The notes beneath the pieces were generated by a model. It saw only the letters and a list, made by a program, of their open reading frames with translations, searched no databases and was not told the DNA's origin. A stretch of DNA of 64,000 bases, from assembly GCF_005144885.1 (NCBI RefSeq), contig NZ_CP039690.1:3361001-3425000 (forward strand), written 5' to 3'. The stretch comes from Phreatobacter stygius (lineage in GTDB: Bacteria; Pseudomonadota; Alphaproteobacteria; Rhizobiales; Phreatobacteraceae). The translations under genes and the position numbers were made by a program. The number at the start of each line of letters is the position of its first letter. Within the stretch, counting starts at the first letter, position 1. Positions 1-8,762 of the stretch are shown here, piece by piece.

Positions 1-775
1 GGTCGCTGATGTCGTAGTCGATCAGCCGCTCGGTGCCGACAATGCCGCCGATATTGCGGTTCGACCAGGAGAAGTGGAAGCCTTCATTGGCGATCACGCC
101 CATGCCCATGCCGAGCACCCAGGGGCTGGCGGCCTGCAGCACGGTGGTGCCGGTGTCGCTCGACGCCTTCACCCGGGGGTCGATCAGGATGGTCGAGAGC
201 GAGCCGGAATCGGCGCGATAGGCAACCGCCGCCTCGCGCGTGGTCGAGGGCAGGTCGGCATAAACGAAACCGCGGCGCGCCTCGCAATAGGGCTCGATGG
301 CCGCCAGGATCGGATTCTTGGCATCGCCCAGGCGATGCGCGGTGAACGAGCCGAAGGTGAAATGGTTGGGCGTCAGGCCGGTCTCGACCTTGGCCTTCTT
401 GAAAGCGTGCCAGCCGGTAAAGGCGCTGGCATTGCCGACCATGTTGGCAATGGTCTCCTCGAGCTTGGTCGCGGCATTGGCGTTGGTGCTCTCGGCGGTG
501 CGGACCGCGACGATGCGCGCCTGGCCGCCGGAGGCGACCCGGATGGCGTTGATCTTGATCGCCAGGTCCGAACCCGGCGTCAGCGCGGCGATCTTGGCGT
601 CGTCGGCATCGTCATTGATCAGCCCGACCGGCTTGTTCAGCTCCCAGATCGGGCTGACGGTCGCGGCATCGATCCCCATGACGCCAATGACGTCGCGATC
701 CGGCACGCGCAACAGCGGCTGGTCGTCGTTCAACCTGATAATGCGTGTGCCGTGGTGGCGCGGAAGCTCGGTCAT
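1..775 (-). CDS. Phage tail sheath protein, 3' part missing
   Basis: This is the N-terminal 258 residues of a contractile tail sheath protein; the rest lies past the left edge. The start MTELPRHHGTRIIRLND and the following RDVIGVMGIDA match the N-terminus of P2 FI-type sheath subunits (HHGTRV...VIGLVGTA). Further in, a G-S-D-L-A-I stretch and the turn WVLGMGMGVIANEGFHFSWS are typical of the family. In the virion it would polymerise around the tail tube and contract on infection. It follows the fibre and radical SAM genes after a hairpin and a dyad element, so it probably begins a separate late transcript. Confidence 0.85.
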   Translation of the reverse strand, partial: MTELPRHHGTRIIRLNDDQPLLRVPDRDVIGVMGIDAATVSPIWELNKPVGLINDDADDAKIAALTPGSDLAIKINAIRVASGGQARIVAVRTAESTNANAATKLEETIANMVGNASAFTGWHAFKKAKVETGLTPNHFTFGSFTAHRLGDAKNPILAAIEPYCEARRGFVYADLPSTTREAAVAYRADSGSLSTILIDPRVKASSDTGTTVLQAASPWVLGMGMGVIANEGFHFSWSNRNIGGIVGTERLIDYDISD

Positions 776-849
776 GAGCGGTCGGTCCTCGTTTCATTGG
801 CGTCAGGGCCTTCGAGGAGCAGTTGACCATGCCGCGCGCGCGCGCATGA

Positions 850-867
850 GGGCGGCAAATGCGGCCC
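850..867 (-). promoter_or_regulatory. Late-gene dyad, site A (upstream of sheath gene)
   Basis: On the minus strand this reads GGGCCGCATTTGCCGCCC, a near-palindrome 74 nt before the sheath start. The same dyad occurs at 12703-12720 and 13928-13945, each just upstream of another late gene block. The shared consensus is GGGMSGCRWWTGCSGCCC with 12 invariant positions. I infer a binding site for the Mor/C-like activator encoded at 13959-14372. Confidence 0.55.
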
Positions 868-935
868 CTTCGGGGGGCGAATAGCGCGTGGTGAATGGCG
901 AATGGGGGCGGACGGCGTCGGGCGCGCGAAACGAA

Positions 936-971
936 ACCGGCCCGGCCTCGCGGGTGCGAGGCCGGGCCGGT
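936..971 (-). terminator. Strong hairpin, probable terminator after the radical SAM gene
   Basis: Two perfectly complementary 15-base arms (936-950 and 957-971) flank a 6-base loop. Read on the minus strand the stem is followed by TTCGTTTCG, moderately U-rich. It lies 64 bases after the radical SAM stop codon and before dyad site A, so it probably separates the fibre/cassette transcript from the sheath transcript. Confidence 0.6.
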
Positions 972-1035
972 GGCTGGTGCGGGCGGCGCGAGGCCGGCCG
1001 GGTCGAAGGTCTTGAGCCGGCCAGGCGGCCGGAGC

Positions 1036-2346
1036 TCAGGCGTATTGCGGCCTGAGCGCGGGGCCGTCGAGCGACACGACGCGCGTGCCGGTGAGCAACT
1101 GCACGGCGACGATGAGGAAGGCCATGTTATAGGCGAATTCGGCATTGCAGGACGACACCCAGCCGTCACCGGTCTGATACATGCAGGCGCCTTGGCAGAG
1201 CTGCAGCACCGGGCAGGTCGGACACTCCTTGCGGGCCGACCAGCGCCAGGAGGTATTGAGCCTGACCTTGTCCATCGCCATGACATGGCCGATGCGATGC
1301 GGCCCCTTGGTCGAGACGTTCTGGCAGGTGCCGACATTGCCGAGCAGGTCGACGGCGAGCTGGTCTTCCCGATCCATTCCGCATTTCTGCCCGAGCACCG
1401 ACGAGGGGCGCTGCCGAAGGATAGAGTTCATGCAATCCCTGACCTTGCGCTGAAAGGCCGGGACCTTGGTGAGCGCGCCCGTCATGACGCCGTCCACGAC
1501 ACGGCTTGTCAGCTCGGCGAGCTGCGCCGGAGAGAACCTCGAGGTCGGGTCGCCTTCGTTGTACTCGTGGACGACCCCCTCGAAGCTCACCACAAGCTCG
1601 GGCCGGTCCAAACGCTTGCGCAGCCACGTCGTGACAGCGACAGGGTCGCTCGACACGGGCGTGAGCACGGCGTTGATGGACAGGCGATGGCCGAACGTGT
1701 CTGCCGCATAGCGCCACAGGTCCAGGACTTCGGGATCGTCCAGTGGGTCGGGACCACGGATGCCCTGACCGGGGCCATCATGGGAGATCGCGAAGTGGAA
1801 CCCCCATTCCCGCATCCGGTCCAGGCGCTCGCGCGTCATCAGCGGCTTGTCGCCCTCGCGAGACCCGTTCGTAACCGTGCCGAATTCTGCTTGCGGGAAC
1901 CGCGCCCTGAGAGCCGGCGCAAGAACTTCGATCTTGTGCCAATACAACAGCGGTTCGCCGCCCCAGAATTCGATGCGGGTCAGGCTCGAAGGATCGAGCC
2001 AGCGGTCGAGCTGCGCGAGGAAGATTTCGGCGTCGCGGGTGGAGGTCTTCTCGGCTGTCCCTTTCTGCTGCCCCTGAAGGCAGTAGGAGCAGCCATAGTT
2101 GCAGCCAAGACCGAGCTGGATTTTCAAGCGGCGCGGGGCTGCGCTCTTGCGGCCGGGCTCATCCGGCGTCAGCGGGCCGAGCGGCACGGGCCACGCGCCG
2201 GGCGGGGAGACGCCGGACATCGTGTGGATCGGCGACCCCGGTTGCACGACAAGGTCCCCGCGCTCGTCCGTCAGGCGGGACGTGTGCTGGTCGTAGCCGA
2301 ACGTCCGCTGGCGACCGGCCTTGTCCATGGCATGAATTGAAAACAT
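1036..2346 (-). CDS. Radical SAM/SPASM peptide-modifying enzyme
   Basis: The 436-residue protein has the radical SAM cluster motif CNYGCSYC (Cys82, 86, 89) and GGEP at 129-132, the SAM-binding motif. The C-terminal third carries seven further cysteines (322, 341, 375, 378, 384, 388, 400) in the SPASM pattern CxxCx5CxxxC, which holds auxiliary 4Fe-4S clusters. SPASM enzymes usually modify ribosomally made peptides or active-site residues, for example by thioether bonds. The ATG shares its A with the TGA of the preceding gene (TGATG), so translation is coupled. A longer in-frame reading exists upstream, but it would run deep inside the neighbour. The best local substrate is the Cys-tailed 92-residue protein at 2909-3187; the reaction itself is unknown. 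Confidence 0.88.
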   Translation of the reverse strand: MFSIHAMDKAGRQRTFGYDQHTSRLTDERGDLVVQPGSPIHTMSGVSPPGAWPVPLGPLTPDEPGRKSAAPRRLKIQLGLGCNYGCSYCLQGQQKGTAEKTSTRDAEIFLAQLDRWLDPSSLTRIEFWGGEPLLYWHKIEVLAPALRARFPQAEFGTVTNGSREGDKPLMTRERLDRMREWGFHFAISHDGPGQGIRGPDPLDDPEVLDLWRYAADTFGHRLSINAVLTPVSSDPVAVTTWLRKRLDRPELVVSFEGVVHEYNEGDPTSRFSPAQLAELTSRVVDGVMTGALTKVPAFQRKVRDCMNSILRQRPSSVLGQKCGMDREDQLAVDLLGNVGTCQNVSTKGPHRIGHVMAMDKVRLNTSWRWSARKECPTCPVLQLCQGACMYQTGDGWVSSCNAEFAYNMAFLIVAVQLLTGTRVVSLDGPALRPQYA

Positions 2347-2912
2347 CAGGCGGGCCTGTCGTAGCGGATGACGGAACGGTCCATGGGCATCGGCGGCGAC
2401 GCCAGATAGGTTCGTCGGTCTGGTTGCAGCCACGGCACGCTCGGATCGTGCGTCGGCGGCGGGAGGTTCGGGAACGACACGCCTGCCGGAATGATCCCCG
2501 TCACAGTGCGGCGATAGGTGCCGAGCCTGCCGGCGGGATTGTCGGCGGCTGTCGCCTGGTCGAAGCCAGCCGGAGCGGTTGCCCAGCACGCCCGGCAGTC
2601 CAGGCCTTCAAAATGGGTCACGGCGTGGTCAACGAGCGCGACCGCCGCGGCAGGACCAGCGAAGACGGCGGCAAGCTCCGATTGGATCAACCACTCGCGG
2701 CTCCCTGGCTCGTTCACGCACACGATCATGGCGTCGCGTATCGCGTCGTCAAAGAACAATGCATGCGTCGTGACCGTCCAGAGGCGGCGCAACAACGCCG
2801 ACTGCATCGCTATCTTATGGGACAGCGACATTTCGAGGCCGTTCGCGTGGATCATGCGGTCGCCGAATTCAACGGTCGATCGGGCGTCGTCTGTCGTGAG
2901 CTTGCGTATCAT
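2346..2912 (-). CDS. Unknown 188-residue protein of the radical SAM cassette
   Basis: I do not recognise a family. The ATG overlaps the stop of the 92-residue gene as ATGA, and its own stop overlaps the radical SAM start, so it is translated between presumed substrate and enzyme. The first 100 residues look helical; the tail is rich in proline and aromatic residues (positions 143-188). It has three cysteines, two of them in CRAC at 106-109. A TTG two codons earlier (2918) is an alternative start. Position suggests a partner, chaperone or leader-binding component of the modification system, but nothing in the sequence proves that. Base composition is less GC-rich than the baseplate genes. Confidence 0.7.
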   Translation of the reverse strand: MIRKLTTDDARSTVEFGDRMIHANGLEMSLSHKIAMQSALLRRLWTVTTHALFFDDAIRDAMIVCVNEPGSREWLIQSELAAVFAGPAAAVALVDHAVTHFEGLDCRACWATAPAGFDQATAADNPAGRLGTYRRTVTGIIPAGVSFPNLPPPTHDPSVPWLQPDRRTYLASPPMPMDRSVIRYDRPA

Positions 2913-3187
2913 GCGCAATCACCACAGGCACAGGCGCTGAGCGCGAATGTCACCTTCCCGTAGAAGTCGGCGATCGATATCGTCCCGGTCGGGAACTGTT
3001 CCGGAGCGTTATCGAGGCCATGAATTCGCCCACGGTACCAGTTCAAATCGTAGGTGCCGTATTTTGGGTATGGGCCGGCGTCGAGATTGGTGACAGCATT
3101 CCGATTGCCCCACCCGGAATTGTACGGGGGGTCCGTGTGGTTCCTGATGGTGTAGAGGCTCAGCTCTCCGCTGGTGGGCAATGGCAT
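2909..3187 (-). CDS. Small fibre-associated protein with CACGDCA tail; candidate substrate
   Basis: The 92-residue protein starts MPLPTSGELSL and has TGTISIADFYGK at 67-78. Both elements occur in many small phage tail-associated proteins (pattern PLPTSG...I(S)..DFYGK). The odd part is the end: after FALSA come the only three cysteines of the protein, Cys86, 88 and 91, in CACGDCA at the extreme C-terminus. A cysteine-only tail followed by a coupled unknown gene and a radical SAM/SPASM gene suggests that the tail is modified after translation. It begins 2 bases after the stop of the 124-residue tail gene and overlaps the next gene as ATGA. A plain structural role with metal-binding cysteines is the alternative. 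Confidence 0.75.
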   Translation of the reverse strand: MPLPTSGELSLYTIRNHTDPPYNSGWGNRNAVTNLDAGPYPKYGTYDLNWYRGRIHGLDNAPEQFPTGTISIADFYGKVTFALSACACGDCA

Positions 3188-3189
3188 GT

Positions 3190-3564
3190 TCAGCCCCCCT
3201 TGGTATTCACGGAGGCGAGAACGAACATCTGGTCGAGGACGGACGGGACCTGCGGGACAGCTGCGAGCATCGGGACCTTTAGTGCGTATTCGGCCATCAA
3301 GATGCGCGCGACGGTCTCATCGCACATGGTGTTGCGCGCGAATTGCAACACGGTCGGCCGGTCGAGCTGATCGAACGGGGTGAAGGAGGCCTGATCCGGC
3401 GGGGCGAGGAAGGTGGTTCCCTCGCGCTGCACGAAATAGGCGCTCGTGCCGTACGAGCAGCGCCACGTGACGGCTTCAACGACATTGGTCAGGCCGTTGA
3501 GTTCCGGGGCGACATGAACGACGGTCGCAGTCCAGGAGAATTCAGGGGCTGGGGCGGTGGTCAT
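3190..3564 (-). CDS. Small phage tail-region protein (124 aa)
   Basis: The protein reads FSWTATVVHVAPELNGLTNVV near the start, a pattern I associate with small conserved phage proteins encoded beside tail fibres (strand-rich, W-T-V then G-L-T-D-V-V, later an F-x-P-F-D and a helical C-terminus). Function is not established; a fibre-assembly or structural role is likely from position. The ATG overlaps the tail-fibre stop as ATGA, fixing the start. Base composition begins to drop in this gene relative to the baseplate genes. Confidence 0.65.
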   Translation of the reverse strand: MTTAPAPEFSWTATVVHVAPELNGLTNVVEAVTWRCSYGTSAYFVQREGTTFLAPPDQASFTPFDQLDRPTVLQFARNTMCDETVARILMAEYALKVPMLAAVPQVPSVLDQMFVLASVNTKGG

Positions 3565-6200
3565 GCGACCTCCTTCGCGAGGTTGGCTTTGAGGCTGTCG
3601 ACTTCGGCCATCAGGCCCTTCACGGCCTGGACGAGTACGGGGATGAGCTTTTCCGGGCGCACGGTCAGATAGGGATCGGCCGGATCGACGGGGACGTCGG
3701 TGCGCGGCGTCTTGTGTTCGTCCTGGTACTGGAGGAGTTGCTCGGCGACGCCCTGGGGCAGCACACTGGCCACCTCCTGGGCGATGAAGCCGACCTGGTC
3801 CTGCCCGGCCTCGGCCTCGCCGACAAGTTGGCGGCCGATGCCGTTCCAGCGGAACCGGACGCCTCGGATGCCCTCGATGATGGCGCGCCAGTCGTCGATC
3901 GGACGGATCTCGTCCTTCAGCCGCCGGTCCGAATAATAGGCGACCACATTGCCGGTGGCGTAGAAGTTGCCCGCGCCCTCCAGGAAGGCTCGCACCGCGC
4001 CGGCACCGTCCTGCCATTGATGGAACCAGCTTCCATAGCCTCGCCATGTCGAGGGGCCGGCGTTCTCGAAATGCATCCGGGGGTGGCCGTCATTGGTGTT
4101 TTTCCAGGCGCTGACCTGGTTGTTGAAGTAGCCCGCCGGGGTGAAATTGCCGCTGTGCCAGAGCGTGTAGGCGAGCGCGCCGGTCGACCAGCCGCCGACC
4201 TTCCACTGGTTGTCACTGTCGAGGCCGAAATAGGCGGCGAAGGCATTCGGGCGGTGGAACCCGATCATCGCCGCGGAGGTGGCGCCGCTGCTGCGGATCT
4301 CGAGCGAGCCGAGGCCGCCCGTGGCGGTGGCCATGGCCGTGCTATTGGTGTCGATTGCCGACAGGCGGCCGTTCAGGGTCACCGCGCCCGACAGGGCGGC
4401 GCCGGCCTTGACGGCATAACGGGCATCGCCCCAGGCGGTGTCGAAGGCCAGGCTGCGGCTCGCCGCAAGGCTGCCGCCGCCGGAAAGCCCGGTGCCGGCG
4501 GCGATGGCGGTGGTGCCGAGCGCGTAGCGCGCATCGCCCCAGGCGGAGTCGAAGGCGAGCGTGCGGCTGGCGGCGAGCGTGCCGCCGCCGGTGAGCCCGG
4601 TGCCGGCCGTGATGGTGGTGGCGCCGAGCGCGAAGGCCGCGGCATGCTGGCCGTCGATGAGGTCGGCATCGAGGCCGGAGCCCGCGCCGTCGACGGTCTG
4701 CAGCTTGGCCATGACGTCGGCCGCGCTATAGCTCGCGGCCGGCAGCTTGGTGGCGAGCGAGGTGGTGATGGTGGTGGCGAAATTGGGATCATTGCCCAGC
4801 GCATTGGCGAATTCGACGAATGTGTCGAGCGCCGCCGGCGCAGCGCCGGTGATCGCGGCGATCTTGGCGTCGAGCGCCTGTTTCAGCCCGGCCGGATCGA
4901 CCGCCAGGGTGGTGGAGGTGCCGGCTGTCGCCTCCGCGCCGGTGGCCAGCCTGACGATGCCGGCGACCGTCTGGCTGGCCGAGGGTGCCAGTGCCGCGAT
5001 CGCCTCGGCGGTCCTGAGCGGCGTCATGGCGGTGGCATTGTCGCTGCCGGCGATCGCCTGGGCCTGCGACGCGGCGGTCACGGTGATCGCGCGGTCGGCC
5101 GTCAGGTCGCCGCCGCCGGACGCAAGCCCGCTGCCGGTGACCGTGCGGGTGGTGAGCGGCCGGGCGGCGAGCCCGGTCCCGATCGCGTTGAGGATCGCCT
5201 GGACCGTGGTGCCGCTCAGGCCCGCCGGGGCCGTGCCGGTCACCAGGGCCGCGCTGTAATCGCCGGCGGTCGGGTTGACGCCGCCGACCCGGCCGTTGAA
5301 CGAGGTCACCGAGGTGTCGGAGGCGGCCACCAGCGAGCGCCAGGTGACCGGCGCGATACTGGCGACGAAGTCGATATAATAGGTCGCCGGCGGGCCCGGC
5401 ACCTCATGAAAATACCAGTTGCCGACGGCGAGCGGCGTGCCGTCGGTCTGGGTCGCGGGCGGGCTCGTATGCACGCCGAGGAAACCGCGCATATGGGCGA
5501 TGGCCGCCGCCGCCGCCGTTTCGGTCTGGCCTTGGGCGATCTGCGCCTGGTTGCGCGAGCTGTCGGCTGCCGCCGCCTCGGCGAGCGCGACGTCGCGCGC
5601 CGCCAGCGCATCGGCCGAGGATTGCGCCGCCTCGTCGCGCCGGCTGAGCGCCTGGACCGCGGCGGCTTCCGCCGCCACCCGGTGGCCATGGACCGCGGGG
5701 ATCGCCGCGGCATTGTCGGTGGCCGAGGCCGCCGAAATGGTCCAGCCCGCGTGGAAGCCGGAACCGGCGGCCCGGTCGACATCGATGGTCAGTTCGCCTG
5801 ATGTCGGGTCATAGGCGACCAGGCTGCCGAGCATGGCTTCGGTCGGCTCGCCGGTCTTGATCATGGCGAGATAGGCGGCGGGTGCGAATTGCCGGCGATG
5901 GTCCGCGTCGACGATGAACACCTTGCGGTCGACGCTGACCTCGATCTGGCTCGCCGACGAGGTCGTCAGGATCGCGCCGAGCGAGGCATAGTCGTTCAGG
6001 TTCTCGACGATCGGCGCCATGATCTCGTCGAGGCGGGCAAGCCCCGCCGAGACGAATTTTGCTTTCTCCTGGTCGAACGAGACGGCCTTGTCCTCGATCG
6101 CAGCGGTGCGCACATCCAGATCCTTGAGGATCGGGTTGACGGTTGCGGCATTGGCGAAGTCGCCGTCCTTGATACGGTATTTTTCGAAGCGGATCGGCAT
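3561..6200 (-). CDS. Tail fibre protein with C-terminal S74 chaperone domain
   Basis: The 879-residue protein is a receptor-binding fibre. Residues 1-170 are a proximal part with a GS-rich linker; 180-250 are Ala-rich and probably coiled coil. The middle contains near-identical modules built on AGTGLTGGGTLAASRTLAFD and WGDARYA, as in trimeric phage fibres. The last 110 residues start YSDRRLKDEI and match the Peptidase_S74 intramolecular chaperone, which trims itself off after trimerisation using that Ser-Asp pair; a coiled coil closes the protein. The ATG at 6200 was chosen because the reading frame further upstream overlaps the neighbouring 70-residue gene. It is transcribed with the baseplate genes. 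Confidence 0.88.
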   Translation of the reverse strand: MPIRFEKYRIKDGDFANAATVNPILKDLDVRTAAIEDKAVSFDQEKAKFVSAGLARLDEIMAPIVENLNDYASLGAILTTSSASQIEVSVDRKVFIVDADHRRQFAPAAYLAMIKTGEPTEAMLGSLVAYDPTSGELTIDVDRAAGSGFHAGWTISAASATDNAAAIPAVHGHRVAAEAAAVQALSRRDEAAQSSADALAARDVALAEAAAADSSRNQAQIAQGQTETAAAAAIAHMRGFLGVHTSPPATQTDGTPLAVGNWYFHEVPGPPATYYIDFVASIAPVTWRSLVAASDTSVTSFNGRVGGVNPTAGDYSAALVTGTAPAGLSGTTVQAILNAIGTGLAARPLTTRTVTGSGLASGGGDLTADRAITVTAASQAQAIAGSDNATAMTPLRTAEAIAALAPSASQTVAGIVRLATGAEATAGTSTTLAVDPAGLKQALDAKIAAITGAAPAALDTFVEFANALGNDPNFATTITTSLATKLPAASYSAADVMAKLQTVDGAGSGLDADLIDGQHAAAFALGATTITAGTGLTGGGTLAASRTLAFDSAWGDARYALGTTAIAAGTGLSGGGSLAASRSLAFDTAWGDARYAVKAGAALSGAVTLNGRLSAIDTNSTAMATATGGLGSLEIRSSGATSAAMIGFHRPNAFAAYFGLDSDNQWKVGGWSTGALAYTLWHSGNFTPAGYFNNQVSAWKNTNDGHPRMHFENAGPSTWRGYGSWFHQWQDGAGAVRAFLEGAGNFYATGNVVAYYSDRRLKDEIRPIDDWRAIIEGIRGVRFRWNGIGRQLVGEAEAGQDQVGFIAQEVASVLPQGVAEQLLQYQDEHKTPRTDVPVDPADPYLTVRPEKLIPVLVQAVKGLMAEVDSLKANLAKEVA

Positions 6201-6240
6201 CGGGCATGGACCTCGGCGATGAGGAGAGGGGGCTGGTCGG

Positions 6241-6453
6241 TCAGGCGGCGGCCGCGGCCACGGGATAGGCCGAGGCGATGTCGTCGCCGATCGCCTCCTT
6301 GACCCTTTGCTTGACCGTGTAGGTCTTGCCCGGGCGGAACACGACGCCGGCGACCTTGGGTGTGACGCGGGCGACCGTGATGTCGAAGAAGACGTCTTTG
6401 GTCGCGGCCGGCAGGCTTTCGGCCGGGGTGTCGGGGCTGGGTTTCTTGGCCAT
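6241..6453 (-). CDS. Small phage protein (70 aa), unknown
   Basis: A short basic protein, MAKKPSPDTPAESLP onward, with a core DVFFDITVARVTPKVAGVVF and a motif RPGKTYTVKQRV, ending in an Ala run. It fills the gap between two fibre/baseplate genes in the same direction. I do not recognise a family; the compact strand pattern resembles small accessory proteins of the fibre region. GC-rich third codon positions support it being coding. Confidence 0.6.
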   Translation of the reverse strand: MAKKPSPDTPAESLPAATKDVFFDITVARVTPKVAGVVFRPGKTYTVKQRVKEAIGDDIASAYPVAAAAA

Positions 6454-6493
6454 GGGAGGCGCTCCGTTCGGATGTCTGAAGGGGCTTGGAGGC

Positions 6494-8761
6494 TCAGAAG
6501 GCAATGTCGACGCGGGTCGACACGAGATAGGTGTCGAGCGCCGTCGAGGTGGTGCCGCTCTGCTCGATCTTGTAGGCCGAGACCGGCGCCGTGGTGTTGA
6601 AGGTGTAGGTCCGGATGATCGCCTTCGGATCTTCGGTCGGCGTCGTATCGGTGACGTCGGGCAGCTCGATCGTGGCAAAGCCCGGCGCGCCGCACAGAAG
6701 CCGCATGGCATGGGCGTGGCGGGTGCCGCTCCAGTTCTCCAGACGCACGGTCACCTGCACTTGGGATGTCGGCACCGGCAGGGTGCGCGGCGTCGAGATG
6801 TGCTTGAACGTGGTGCGCGGCCGGGACAGCCTGACGCGCGACCCCGACAGCCGGATGCCCGGCGCGACATCGGTGGTGCCGATCAGCACCGCGCGGAACT
6901 GCAGCAAGGGCGGCAGGCCGATCAGCTTGGCCGGCGTCAGGCTGTCGATCGGTTCCCAGCCGGAGCCGGATTTCTGCACCTCGAAATAGCACTGGCAGGA
7001 GCGCGGCACGACCATGCCGGCCAGGATGTCGAGCGAGGAAATGCCGCCATTGAGCTGCAGCGGCTGCAGTTCCACCACGGTGCGCACCCGTTCGAACCTG
7101 GCGAATTCCACCGAGAACACCAGGTCCTTGGTGAAGTCGCCTTCGAACCAGGCGCCATCGGTCGAATAGAACAATGTCCCCTGGGCATATTCGCCCCCCG
7201 AGGCTACCGCCGCATAGTGGTCGGCCGCCGTCACCAGCACGATGGCGTAACGGCCGCCGGCCGACAGGAAGGTCGGCGCGAGCGGGAACAGCGTCATGCC
7301 GTCCTGCGGGAACAGTCTCAGGTCGGCGCGCTGCACGGTCACCTGGGCGACCGTCTTGGAGAGATCAGGCGCGCCGAGATAGGTCTCGCAGACGGCAAGC
7401 GTGATGGCGCCGGAGCCGGCGAGCCGGGTCAGGCCGACGCGCAGGCCGGTCAGCCAGCCGTCCTGGGAGTTCAGGAAGGTCTGCGCCACCGTCTGGCCGT
7501 TGACCACCGTTGTGGTGGTCAGGACGTCCCAATAGGGCTCCTCGTAGCTGTCGATCCAATATTGCTGCAGGCGGATGAAATTATGCGCGCCGCGCAGCTC
7601 CTCCGGATTGTTGATGATGAAGCTCTCGCCGTTCAGCGTGAAGACGTTGCTGGTCGGGTCGATCTGGCCTTGCGCCCAATAGTTGCGGGCATTGGTGCAG
7701 ACCGAGAACTCCTGGCCGTAACGCACCCGTTGCCGGCTCATGGTCTTCTGGACGATGGTCTGGGCCTGGCTCTGGTACTGCGACAGGCGCAGCTCGCCGG
7801 CATAAGACGCGACCGTGATGCGCGGGATCGAGGCATGCGCCGGCAGCAGCACGCCGTTCTTCACCACCTGGGCCGGATCCAGCGCATTGAACACGCTGAT
7901 CTGGCTGTCGCCCTGGTTCTCCGGCCCGAAACGCACGCCTTCCTCGACCTTGGCCAGGAGGTCGAGATTGGTGACGTCGGTTTCCGCCGAGGTCAGGTAG
8001 AAATCGGCGGCATAGCTCGAATAGTCGTCGGGCAGGCCGACGACATCCTTCAGCCGGGCGATGTCGGAGGCCATTTCGATGATGGCGCGGGTCGAGGCGC
8101 TGCCCTTCAGCCGGTTGGCCAGCGCCGAGATGTCGGAACCGATGGTCTGGATCCGCGGTTCGGCGGACGCCTGGAATTTCTCCAGCAGGCCGACGCGGCT
8201 GTCGACCTCGGTCAGCCGCGGCATGCGGTTGCCGGCGATCATGGTGATGCCGCCATCGGCAATGCCGGTCGGGGTCAACAGGATGTCGCAGACCGCCAGG
8301 AACTGGGCGCCGAGCGGCGAGCGCTGCGGGTCGGCGCTTTCAAGGCCCGCGATCAGGCCGACATTGGCGACCCGGTCGTGGCGCATCGACACGGTCTGCG
8401 ACTGGGTCACGTCATTGTCGACGTCGATCAGGTAGGAGCGCGGCTGGATGTCGACCTCCGCCGTGCCTTGCCAGATATAGACGGTGACCAGGCGCTTGGC
8501 GGCGGCGGGCAGGAAATCGAACAGCGATTTCTGCACCGTCGCGGCCGCCGCATAGACTTCGCCGGACGCGAACAGCCGGCCCGGCGCGACATTGATCTCG
8601 GTCGCCGAGACGCTGGTCACCTCGAAGCCGGAAAAGCGCTTCTGGGTCGAAATGGTATCGGCGACCAGGTGGTCCAGGGTTGCCTCGACATGGCCCTGGA
8701 GATTGTTGAAGTCGTTCTCGACGACCTCCTGGCGGGCACGAAACGTCACTTTGCTCAGCAT
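6494..8761 (-). CDS. Large tail/baseplate appendage protein (755 aa)
   Basis: The start MLSKVTFRARQEVVENDFNN and the long beta-rich body (for example QPRSYLIDVDNDVTQSQTVS) resemble large phage structural proteins of the DUF4815 type, found between baseplate and fibre genes. A probable helical linker lies near residues 195-245. It likely connects the baseplate rim to the S74 fibre. It starts one base after the gpI stop, so it belongs to the same transcript. The family name is from memory of the N-terminal pattern; that it is a virion protein is much surer than its exact place. Confidence 0.65.
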   Translation of the reverse strand: MLSKVTFRARQEVVENDFNNLQGHVEATLDHLVADTISTQKRFSGFEVTSVSATEINVAPGRLFASGEVYAAAATVQKSLFDFLPAAAKRLVTVYIWQGTAEVDIQPRSYLIDVDNDVTQSQTVSMRHDRVANVGLIAGLESADPQRSPLGAQFLAVCDILLTPTGIADGGITMIAGNRMPRLTEVDSRVGLLEKFQASAEPRIQTIGSDISALANRLKGSASTRAIIEMASDIARLKDVVGLPDDYSSYAADFYLTSAETDVTNLDLLAKVEEGVRFGPENQGDSQISVFNALDPAQVVKNGVLLPAHASIPRITVASYAGELRLSQYQSQAQTIVQKTMSRQRVRYGQEFSVCTNARNYWAQGQIDPTSNVFTLNGESFIINNPEELRGAHNFIRLQQYWIDSYEEPYWDVLTTTTVVNGQTVAQTFLNSQDGWLTGLRVGLTRLAGSGAITLAVCETYLGAPDLSKTVAQVTVQRADLRLFPQDGMTLFPLAPTFLSAGGRYAIVLVTAADHYAAVASGGEYAQGTLFYSTDGAWFEGDFTKDLVFSVEFARFERVRTVVELQPLQLNGGISSLDILAGMVVPRSCQCYFEVQKSGSGWEPIDSLTPAKLIGLPPLLQFRAVLIGTTDVAPGIRLSGSRVRLSRPRTTFKHISTPRTLPVPTSQVQVTVRLENWSGTRHAHAMRLLCGAPGFATIELPDVTDTTPTEDPKAIIRTYTFNTTAPVSAYKIEQSGTTSTALDTYLVSTRVDIAF

Positions 8762-8762
8762 G

